Below are positions 1 through 9,475 of a stretch of 64,000 bases of DNA, piece by piece. The DNA comes from Aphrocallistes beatrix (taxonomy: Eukaryota > Porifera > Hexactinellida > Sceptrulophora > Aphrocallistidae): contig OY725497.1 of NCBI GenBank assembly GCA_963281255.1, forward strand, positions 2,418,001 through 2,482,000. Direction: 5' to 3'. Every line of letters begins with the position of its first letter. Position 1 is the first letter of the stretch. The notes beneath the pieces are model-generated. The model had not been told where the DNA came from, did no database searches, and worked only from the letters and a program-made list of their open reading frames with translations. Position numbers and translations under genes: made by a program.

Positions 1-261
1 ATCATATGTGAGGTATGTTAGTATACAAATTCTATTAAAATTTCAGCCTTCTATCTCCTATAATGGCGGAGTTATCCTCAATAACTCTATTGCTTAACTT
101 TTAAAAATGTGTCAATGACGTCATAATTCCATGATGAGTCTACATTTTGCTCTGAGCTCAGAACTTACTGGAGCCATAGCCAAAAGACTCCCACATGCCA
201 TAAATCAGCTTTCTGTGTCTTGCAGTTTATTTCATCAATTCGTTACAGATATATACATATA
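1..261 (-). mobile_element. Helitron-like repeat, inner part of an interrupted copy
   Basis: This matches the AT-rich repeat seen complete at 44148-44681 and 51793-52369, including the segment after the landmark ATTCCATGATGAGTC. It runs off the left edge of the window, so its hairpin end is not visible. Its other end resumes at 2421-2461 after a 2.2 kb insertion. The orientation puts the TCCTTACTATT end on the right, read on the minus strand. No coding capacity is visible. Confidence 0.75.
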
Positions 262-263
262 TA

Positions 264-2418
264 GTCAGGTGGCTTAGTACCATTTTTTTATGAAATGGGG
301 AAACGCTGGACAAAAGCACCAAATTTTTTTCACGACATCTTTAGATGTAGTACTTTAACTTTTTAATAGTCCCAAGTTCAAATATCATTTTTTCGTGTCA
401 AAATTTTATTTTTAAAATTTTCACTTTCTGCCTCCTTTCCCAAAATTAGGGTGTTTTAAAAAATATTTAACTTCATTAAATCAAATCTAATCATTTATTA
501 TTGGTGATATTCTTTATCTATAATGAATTTCCTGCAATTTGATAGGTCACACGAATAGATTCTGACCACTTTTGAGAATGGAATGTGGTAACATTCCATT
601 GTTGCTATATCGTTGCTATGGTTAAAAATTTAAAAATGTCTGAATACATTCAGGTGGCTTAGCAAAACAACTCTAATTCATACAGTTGCAACTACAGATT
701 TCAGTACATGACCAGTTAGCCTTTTTACAGCCACATCTGGCACCACAACCATTGTTATTCTTGCACCCACACTTTATTAGTTCAGTGCAAGCTTTTTGTT
801 GTGGAATGTTGTTGTGGAGGGTGCGAAGTGGAGTGGTTTTGTGGAGAGGCAGTAAGCCTCATAAAATAAGTAATTTGTGCGTTTTTGCAGCGAGATAAAA
901 TTGTAACGTTTGTAGATAGGTAGGTATTTTAATAGAAAGTGAACATAGTACAGAAATTGATTTGTAGAGAAAAGTTACAATAATAGGACTTTCGGCTAAT
1001 TTATAGCTTTCATCAGTTCTGTAAGGTGTGAGAGGTTGATAGTAAGAATGAAATCCGATGAATTGTATGGGTGCTGTTGTTAGAGAATGGTAAGAGTGAC
1101 GATGCAAGTAATTTATTGGAATGTAGATACGAACTGTGGATAAGACGAGTATTTTAATAGTGAGTTACGTTGCTAAGGAGCTAATCTAAGGCATTTTTGT
1201 ATGAAACTGTGGAAACTAAGCTAATTTAAGGCATTTTTAATAGGAAATGGTTGAAACTAGTAGAAACGGTGCTTTTAAGTTGCGAATATGGGAATCAGTG
1301 GCGAATCGAGGCATTTTTGATTGGGAATTGGTTGCTAAGGGACGAATTGTGGAATTTTGGCGAGAAATGGAATAAAAGTGGACGAAACGAGAAATTTTAT
1401 GCAAAATATGGAAGAAACGAATGGAAATGGATCAAATGGAATGGAAATTAATGGAAACTAATGGAAAATGTTGCGAGTAGGGTTTAGGAATGGAATGTAG
1501 ATAATCCGAGGATTCGATGAGCATTTTAGGCCAGAAATTTAGAATAAGGGACGGTTAAGCGACGCTTTTAGGTAGGAAACGAAACACGGGAAATGGAGCA
1601 GTCCAAGGCATTTTAGGGTCGGTTGATAGGCACGGGAGCGAGTAAGCATGCGTTTTAGAGTGACGCTTCACAGTAATTCTTTACAACAAAACCAGCGGAC
1701 TGGAAAGCGTTGATGAAGCAAGGATGGAATTATTCTGTCACGGGAACAAAACAATGGAGAAGCAGCTCTTTTACAGCACTCGAAACGTGCAGCATATCAA
1801 GCTGGTGTCTGGACCACTAGTGAACTGACAAAACAGGACAGGCCTAGCCCAGAGGATTGAGGCTGGAGTTGGGACAACGAAATCCTATCTTGGACTCCTG
1901 TTTGGACAACTCTACCTCTTGCTAGCAAAGCTTTCGCTGAACTAATAAAGTGTGGGTGCAAGAATAACAATGGTTGTGGTGCCAGATGTGGCTGTAAAAA
2001 GGCTAAATGGTCATGTACTGAACTCTGTAGTTGTAACTGTATGAATTAGAGTTGTTTTGCTAAGCCACCTGAATGTAACGATATAGCAACAATGGAATGC
2101 TACCACATTCCATTCTCAAAAGTGGTCAGAATCTATTCGTGTGACCTATCAAATTGCAGGAAATTCATTATAGATAAAGAATATCACCAATAATAAATGA
2201 TTAGATTTGATTTAATGAAGTTAAATATTTTTTTTAAAACCCCTAATTTTGGGAAAGGAGGCAGAAAGTGATAATTTTAAAAATAAAATTTTGACACGAA
2301 AAAATGATATTTGAACTTGGGGCCTATTAAAAAGTTAAAGTACTACATCTAAAGATGTCGTGAAAAAAATTTGGTGCTTTTGTCCAGCGTGTCCCTATTA
2401 TTTCATTAAGCCACTGAC
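264..2418. mobile_element. Long-TIR DNA transposon nested in a Helitron-like repeat
   Basis: The two arms are inverted copies of one another, roughly 264-779 and 1944-2418, with ends GTCAGGTGGCTTAG and GTCAGTGGCTTAA and the shared landmark CGCTGGACAAAAGC. TA flanks both ends (262-263 and 2419-2420), but the flank is TA-rich, so the duplication length is uncertain. Each arm ends internally in the same Cys-rich coding tail. The centre (780-1740) is mostly simple GGAAATGGA-like sequence. The element interrupts the Helitron-like copy at 1-261 and 2421-2461. I cannot assign a superfamily from the ends alone. Confidence 0.8.
1741..2049 (+). pseudogene. C-terminal fragment of a Cys-rich TE-associated protein
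   Basis: Read from 1741, the frame gives a helix-like stretch (HSKRAAYQAGVW), then a TGA stop at 1858-1860, then WTTLP and a Cys-rich tail with spacing CGC-x6-C-x3-CGC-x7-C-x3-C-x-C-x-C, ending at TAG 2047-2049. From memory, this order (AAYQAG, WTTLP, CxC/CGC tail) recurs at the C-terminus of a large uncharacterised protein family common in invertebrate genomes and probably transposon-borne; its function is not known to me. The same tail, inverted, lies in the left TIR arm (about 671-779), so the arms duplicated the 3' end of a gene. The upstream catalytic part is missing. The single in-frame stop makes this a pseudogene. Confidence 0.6.
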
Positions 2419-2420
2419 TA

Positions 2421-2461
2421 ATATATATACATAAACATTAATCGAGTTTTAATAGTAAGGA
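2421..2461 (-). mobile_element. Helitron-like repeat, TCC terminus
   Basis: The sequence ends in AATCGAGTTTTAATAGTAAGGA, which on the minus strand begins TCCTTACTATTAAAACTC, the 5' end shared by all complete copies here. It completes the copy interrupted at 262-2420. The next base is T, as expected if insertion was between A and T. Confidence 0.75.
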
Positions 2462-4340
2462 TACTTCATACTGCTAGGAAAATGAATTATTATTCACAAA
2501 TATCTCAAAATATTCGGGGTTAGGGGCCCCAAAGAAATTTGTGGATTTTCAGGGTACTCTTGCTATTTTATGTAAATATTTGGATCGATTATACCTAAAT
2601 CAGTAGTATAAATGCGAATATATGTCTGTGAATGCTTTTGTTCATTTTTAGTAACTCATTTTACATTCTTCTTAACATCTAAACTTAAAATCTCTATATC
2701 TCGGGACTTTTTTCAAAATTGACCGTCTTTCCCGAATTTAACTCAAAATTGGTTTGAGATAGAGGTTTGAAATTTCAAGAGTTGTTCCCTATCATTAGGC
2801 GATGAACGTAGGACCACTTTATTTTCGATATCTTGTAACTTGGTGATTTTATTACTGATTTTCAAAAAAAAGTTGTATGTCCTAAACAATTCCTTGAGTG
2901 GCTGGATTTCTACCATTAAAATGTGCTAGCGATAAACGAAAAAAACAGACTTTGAGACACCCTATTATATTACTAGAAATGAGAATCATAAACGGTTTGG
3001 AAAGGGCAAGTATTTCTTGACGGAGATACCTGCCCACGCTTAACATCTCTTATAGCTCTACTTTCATCGTATGCTGTAAGCCAAATCATATGGTTTTTCA
3101 AGGGCGGTATCCTTAAGAACAATGTAATCTGAGCTATTAATTAATGATGAATAGACGTATTCATATACGGTTTTTCGCATTTATACTGATGATTTAGCTA
3201 TATTTTAAACAAATTTTGGGAAAAATAGCAAAAGCATGCTGAAAATCCACAAATTTCATTGAGATACCTAACCCCGAAAAATTCCACGCCATCATATCAT
3301 AAAATCTGAAACTTAACATTTTATAGGATGTGGTGCAATTATTATCAATGAATTATATAGTATAGCCGTTATAAAAGGTATATCAGTAATTGAGAACTAA
3401 GAATTTGGGCAAATATTTACACAGATATCTCTTTTTGGACCTTAAATGGAGGGTTTTGACTGAATCTGGGAGCTCTAAGGGCATAAATTCTAAAAAAATT
3501 ATGAAGAGTGCTCCAACTTGCTTTGAACTTCCAAAATAATCATGTTGGGTGCTTCAAAGTTTCTGTATACATTGCTAGTGACTACTGCATAGTTTTTTGA
3601 GTATAATAGCTACTTTTGGGAACTTATTTCATGACAAGATTCACCATTTTCTAATATATTCAAAGTTCTCCATAGAATTTGTATTACAACAAAAACGATG
3701 ATTAGTCAAGAAATATTTACTTTTTGACAAAGAGATGTTTGAGGAACCTATATATTATCATATATATCCTTTCATTTAAGATTATTATAGATTATATATC
3801 TTCAATAGTTTTTAAGCATTGACATCGAGCACTTTGGGGGCCATAGAGTGGTTTGATGTCCGAACTTTACCTACAATATACTATAACTTACGAACTAATG
3901 GTCCGATCTGAACAAACTTTTTTTTAAAATGTTCAGAATTTTTTTCTATACACAATAGCTAATATCACAACGGCCATTTCCCGAGCATTTTAGAAATGAA
4001 GTCCCTCATAAAGATATTTTTGATTGGATTTCAGGTGCCTCTTTTTCTAAATTCATCTGTTTTATAATATTTAAAGGGGCCAAAACCATTTTGAGGTTCG
4101 TATAATTGAAAAAATATCAGATAAGTTAGAAAATAATTGATGAATGCGCCGCAAAATCACGAATAACTTTCCGATTTTTAGTACGCCTGAGCTTTATGTG
4201 CCCAGTTCTAGAATATCAAAATAAATACCGTCCAACAAGTACGATTAGATGGTAGACTACTCAATAATCCGATGGAATTGACAATAAAAAATTCCACAAT
4301 TTTTTTAAATGTTTTGCGATGTTTTTCGAGGGCGGTATCC
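2462..4340. mobile_element. Rearranged family B (TTAA-type) repeat
   Basis: 2462-3112 matches the right part of family B in forward orientation and ends GGGCGGTATCC followed by TTAA (3113-3116). From 3117 to 4340 the sequence matches family B in reverse orientation, starting mid-element, and ends again in TTTTTCGAGGGCGGTATCC plus TTAA. It is therefore a head-to-head composite of two partial copies, not a complete element. The left side was cut by the Helitron-like insertion ending at 2461. No coding sequence was seen. Confidence 0.65.
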
Positions 4341-4353
4341 TTAATAACTAATA

Positions 4354-4798
4354 CAGTACACCCTCGGTTATCCGAACACCTCCGTTTGTTAGCTCAAAGA
4401 TTGGTGTTCGGATAAGTGAAATCGTTCGGATAAGCGAAATACGTATTTTACGCTCTTAAATGCACATGTAGCAACTTAGATGTTTTTAAAGAACGTATTA
4501 TGATTTGAATTCTACTTACACGTATGTATAGCCAAACAAATTGACAATGCTACGCACAATTTTGGAACATACATTTTTAAGGAATTGATTTATTAAACAT
4601 CATTTCAGTTATCTGAACACATTATTTCAGTTATCCGAACATATCATTTCAGTTATCTGAACACATTATTTCAGTTATCCAGACACATTATTTTCACAAA
4701 TTCGATTGAAAAGTATTTGATAAAATGAGTGGTACTCGACACTGTTCGGATAATCGAGGTGTCGGATAATCGAGGTTCGGATAATCGAGGGTCTACTG
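4354..4798. mobile_element. pogo/Tigger-like MITE
   Basis: The ends are inverted repeats, CAGTACACCCTCGGTTATCC at left and CAGTAGACCCTCGATTATCC read inward from the right. The element is flanked by TA (4352-4353, 4799-4800). Such CAGT-CCCTCG-TTATCCGA ends are typical of Tc1/mariner pogo-Tigger elements. The inside holds repeated copies of TTCAGTTATC(T/C)GAACA (about 4605-4690) and no transposase, so it is non-autonomous. Confidence 0.8.
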
Positions 4799-4800
4799 TA

Positions 4801-5170
4801 TACTGGTTATGCTTGGATTGATGGTAGTCTTAATTGGGGACAGAACTTAAATCGCACCCTGCACGCATCAACTAACATATAGATTGAATTCTCTAGTATT
4901 ATAGTTTGAGGCTGAGGGAATAATTGTGTTTTGAAGTGGTTTACTACCATTTTTGTCCCACTTTTGAGTGGCGAAAATTGGCAAAAATCCACTAAAGTGG
5001 CATGATATTTTTTCAACACGAGCAATACTATTGAACACCTCCCGATTACTTTTTCACATTGGTTCTTAATTATTTCACCTTTTAATGACCTTATTCTACG
5101 ATTTTTAGATACAGATAGATGATAACTTTTTGAATGCCGTAAGCAATAATATATGAAGCCGTGACCCAAG
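4801..5170. repeat. Dispersed repeat shared with 45815-46090
   Basis: About 270 bases from near 4860 to 5105 closely match the interior of the TA-flanked element at 45564-46331. A minus-strand open frame of 120 codons (5169-4807) overlaps it, and the counterpart also has an open frame (46168-45917) sharing a RRIRSLKGEIIKNQCEKVIG stretch. I do not recognise that peptide. Two diverged copies both kept open over this part, so it may be a transposase remnant, but that is inference. Confidence 0.45.
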
Positions 5171-6060
5171 TCATATAAGGCCTATTCACAAATTTCGAGA
5201 AATGGATTAATGGGAAGATATTGAATATATATACAGCATATTGTAAAGCATTAGCCATGCATAATAGGCCTTATTTATTACAAGGATATATAAAAATGAT
5301 ATCAAAGTATGCGTATTGGTTGAGAAAAAACAGAATAGTCATTATCTTGTTGCACAACAGCTATGCTATCATACAAATTGTTCATTTTTAGTGTGCTTCC
5401 TATATTCTTATATTTGATCTATGATCCAGTATAATAATAGTAGCACAGTACTAAAATGAGTGCTGGTGTAGGGCCGGCCGGCCGTAAGTGGTGCACAGAC
5501 CAAAGCTTAAAAGATATCGCCCTGAAAGCTTTTGTGAAGCTACGGACATATAGTTGTGCATCTACTCATACGATTTTCAATATATTCTAAATCATCATCA
5601 TTACGTAGCATTTTGTGATTTTATTCTTTTGCTTATTATACAAGAGCTAGAAGAGCTGAGATTGATAACACTGGTGAAATATGAGGCCCTCTAAAACCCA
5701 TTTCATTTCTAGATCCATTGGACATACTAGGACCAAAGTTTTGTCGCGTCAACATCGCCGAATTTTAATGATAAATGCCTATTAGAGCTCAAATTTAGTA
5801 GTTTGAGGTAAAGAATTGTTCGATAAAGAGTTCAATATAGATGTCTCAACAAAATTATATTCATTAATTAAGCTTACGTTATCATGATGACACAGCAATA
5901 ATTATAAATGGCTAATAGAGTTAAAATGATAAGAAATAGAAATAAACATATGTTGTAGAAAGTGTTCAGTGTAGATGACTATACAAAATAATGCTAATTA
6001 GTTATGCTCACGTCATCATGATGACACAGCCAAAATTTACATCCACAATTTTAATCGTTC
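5171..6060. repeat. Decayed repeat DNA with a ~120-bp tandem duplication
   Basis: 5171-5350 faintly resembles the CATAGCC-ended foldback family (TATAAGGCCT, then a run similar to ATATAAATATGGTGTCAAAGTA). Around 5790-5905 and 5910-6032 lie two diverged direct copies of a ~120-bp unit, each ending in CATCATGATGACACAGC. No gene is recognised. Confidence 0.4.
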
Positions 6061-6719
6061 AAACTTTAATTGATGTAAGAAAAGCCCCTCACTAACGGGC
6101 TAGAAATGTGCTTCCAAATTTCTCGGATGACATGTAATGTGTCATCATCCAAGGAATGTGGAGGCACACTTCTGGGCTGTCTGTGAGAGGCATTTTTTTG
6201 AACTGTTTTAAACATACCTTGAAATACGAGTAGTATGGACAATTTTGGGATAAAAAAGTGGCAATGGAAATTCATTTTGGGCAATTGATACTTTATTGTG
6301 AAAACAATTGTAATAGTAACTGTGATCAATTTGAACAGATTCGATAGACAACTACAATCAAATCAGAAATAATCTAAACAAGCACACATCGCTTGCTTGC
6401 ACTGCGCGGCTTTGATAAAGTGAGATTGTTTTGTTTTAAATTGAATGAAAATAAGTTTACCATTATATTGCTGAAAAAAGATTACTATAGTAATATACAA
6501 ATATACATAGCATTCATATCATAGTAGGTAGGCTTTCAGCCTTACCTAACTTACCTATTCTGGTAGCAGAAGTGATTCACAACATGATTTCTAACTTTCT
6601 AAAAATAAAATAACTTGGAACAGGAGGATGCTACATAGTATTTAGCTTAATTATACCCTTTTACTCAAATAAATATGAAATTAACTGAATATACTTGTAC
6701 ATTTGATTTGAAATGAATT
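6061..6719. other. No recognised feature
   Basis: An 87-codon open frame on the minus strand (6329-6066) has no recognisable motif. A short GC-rich string near 6390-6410 resembles the Helitron-like hairpin but lacks the rest of that repeat. I see nothing else. Confidence 0.4.
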
Positions 6720-7190
6720 ATATCACTCTATCACTAATTGATCAAGATAATCCCTATTGTACGTAGTATGAGTACTCTTTTTTATTGTAATAACAGGTGC
6801 ATAATGCTCAGAATTGTTTCTAATGTATAGAGCGGTTGGTGTTGAATTTTCTAGCGAGCTACTGAATCTAAGGACATTGTTGATAGCAAATAATCTTCTT
6901 TCCAAGATAAACTTCCAACATAATATCAGTTGACAGCATAGAGGAAGTTGCCTTTATCTCAGCTTCTGTTGCTACATGCATCGTATCCAAGTGCATTCCT
7001 GAATCTTGAATATGCTTTGCTGCAGTTTCGTTGCGCATCTGGAAATACCTTTGAAGCTTCACCTTTCCTTCTGTGAGCAAATATCTGCGAAGCTCTTCGC
7101 GTAATTTGACATGATATTTCTCGTTCCCTGTAATAATCTTTGAGATACATCAGAAATAACAATTGCCATCTCCTACAATTTTATAAGTCT
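6720..7190 (-). pseudogene. OTU-family cysteine protease fragment (broken)
   Basis: Read on the minus strand from about 7190, the frame gives a classic OTU nucleophile box, VGDGNCYF, then TGA, then CISKII. The TGA replaces a codon that is usually Arg (CGA to TGA is likely). The fold then continues with GNEKYHVKLREELRRYL, a NSGM-like DSGMHLD, ATEAEIKATSSMLSTDI and, after a frameshift near 6890, the His box ALYIRNNSEHYAPVI. In OTU enzymes the Cys of DGNC and this late His are the catalytic residues that cleave ubiquitin-type isopeptide bonds. Here both survive in the DNA but the frame is broken by at least one stop and one shift. OTU domains are common in host deubiquitinases and also occur in some transposons, including Helentrons and some gypsy elements. 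No RepHel, RT or integrase was seen next to it, so the source is open. Confidence 0.72.
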
Positions 7191-8289
7191 CCCATGGTTC
7201 GGATTTACTGAGAGGTTGATTCACGAGTAAGTTGTGTTGTTCGATAGGTTCTACAGATTAGCTTCAATGGTTTGTCTCGTGAGTGAGAGATCCAGAATAT
7301 CAAATTTAAAATATCGCAATTCTTCTGTTCCAAATGTCAATTTATGAACAAAGAAATACGTATTTAATATGAGTTACCATTGGGACGCGACTAAGGCAGA
7401 ACCAAAATGTACTCAGGCCGCGCACCGCGAGCAAGCGAAGCGCACCTTTAGAATTTAATGACTATTAAAGCTGTGGTAAAACTAAGTTTTATTTAGTTGA
7501 CTGATTTAGAATATCTTCTCGTGAGATACCATAGGTGAAACGAGGGATCAATTTGCTCGTTAAACTCTTTTTGGAGCATGACTGAAGAATGTTGAAGCAT
7601 TAAGTTGTGATCCAGGCCTTGTTAGTTGTGGAACAGGTATTACATTTGACATATTTTAACTTCGTTGAAAAAACGCTTTGCAAGGTGTTGAGGAATTTTA
7701 ATCCCAGAACGATCCTATTTGCTATTGCATTACTATCAGTCACCTTAGATATACCGAATTAGTATATGAAAGAATTACCTGTTTACCTATACTTTTTGTC
7801 ATAATGAAGTTTATATTTAATCTGTTCTTTTAAAATATTATTAGGAGCTTCATTGCATAGTTAACTATGTTGTAGTTTTGAAATACGCCTTCGAGGTCTT
7901 CTTGGTACTCAAATCTACATGCATATTAATGAATGAAGATAAATATTGTAACAAAAGTCTCCTGGAAAAATCTTCTGAAGCAAATTCAATGAGATTGTTA
8001 AATCTTGCATTTTATGCCGTTAATGTGATGAGTAAAAAATTCTGCTTTCTTTAAATCTTCGAGAGTCCCTGGTTCGCTCTCTATAGTTGCGCGATTGTCG
8101 AAAATTCCGTAGAGATGGTCTAATAATCCAATTAACTTAGGGAGTTGATAGTTGAAATGGACTGTATTTAGTAACTCGGTTCCATTCATTATAGACTTCA
8201 ATAAACTTGGCCATCTCTTCCCTATCTCTACTTCCATCTTCTCAGCTTTTCTACTGACGTCGCACGCCAATCATGACACAAGATATCTC
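7191..8289. other. Unassigned region upstream of the OTU fragment
   Basis: A 90-codon minus-strand open frame (8270-7998) has the look of a helical protein piece (EIGKRWPSLLKSIMNGTELL) but I do not recognise it. It could belong with the OTU fragment in a larger dead element, since both read on the same strand. Near 7415-7446 is a remnant resembling the Helitron-like GC-rich hairpin (GCGAGCAAGCGAAGCGCAC). Nothing else is supported. Confidence 0.35.
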
Positions 8290-8589
8290 CTATACTAGGA
8301 GCATAATACTGCATTAAAAATTATACCAAAATGTGGCTTATACGTACACATTGGAGGGTTTTGGAAGCAATTCTCTAGAAGTTTTTACATACTTGATATT
8401 TTTTAATGATATGGACCTCATATATTGTTTTGGCCCCTTTGGAGAATATATAATGCTTAAATACAGAAGAAAGGCAATCAAAATACCTTAAAAATATATC
8501 TAGAGGATAGTTTCTTTCTCGTGGAGTTTTCGATTCTATGTTCAATTCACAAAATGATTCCCACTTATAAATTATAAAATAATATAATC
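8290..8589 (+). mobile_element. Family B remnant
   Basis: Short diverged stretches match the forward left part of family B, for example TTTTTAATGATATGGACCTC and GGCCCCTTTGGAGA. No ends are visible. Confidence 0.4.
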
Positions 8590-9475
8590 AAAATATTGAT
8601 TTTAAAAAAAATAGATTTGCAGTATCCCTCAATTTCCATTAGGTTAACTGCTTCATCATATTATATAACGTGCAATTATCAGCAGTTCTTAACTTCAAAA
8701 TATGACAAATCATAGCCTACTGTATATGAGGCCTCAGAGGAACTTGACTAGGGATGCGGTAGAAGATGGTTGAGCTAATACAAGAGCTGCCTTAAATCAT
8801 TAACAAAGCACAATAGAGCTTAGGAATGTATTACCAGCATATATAAATATGGTGTCAAAGTACCGATATCCGTTGTTAAAATTTAGATTAGTCACCATAT
8901 TGTTGCGCAATAGGGTATTTTCGTGACAAATTTGGTGATTTTAGAGGTCGTTTAAGGGCACTTCTAAGTGTTTTTTTATTATGAAACTTTTCGCATAGAA
9001 CTAAGATGTGAATGGGTTATTAATACGAAAAACTTGGGATTTTTTCATGGAATGTCGCTACATTCCAGTGTTGCCATGGAAACGTGTTTTGGTCAGTTAG
9101 AGTCATATCTTAAAAACCGCAATAGCTAGTCGTTCAAATGTAATTCTATTTGATAGCGAATATACTACTTCCTATTAAGCGATAATATAATTTCGACGTC
9201 TAAATTCAATGGTTTACGAGATATTCGACAAATTACCAAATGTGACCATTATGATAAATTGTATAATATCTCGTGAATCATTGAATTTATAAAATAAATT
9301 ATATCATTACTTGATGGGAAATAGTCTATTGGCTATCAAATGGATTACATTTGAATGTCTAGCTATCGCAGTCTTCAAGATATGACCCTAACTGACCAAA
9401 ACACGTTTCCATAGCAACACTGGAATGTAGCAACATTCGATGAACAAATTCCAATTTTTTCGTATTAACCCATTC

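Noticed and set aside
686..898. 70-codon plus-strand ORF inside the left TIR arm
   Set aside because: It is antisense to the Cys-rich coding tail, which has a much clearer protein pattern.
1251..1451. 66-codon ORF rich in Trp, Asn and Glu
   Set aside because: It arises from simple GGAAATGGA-like repeats and shows no domain.
7998..8270. 90-codon minus ORF as a separate gene
   Set aside because: No recognisable domain and no splice or neighbouring coding support; mentioned only as part of the unassigned region.
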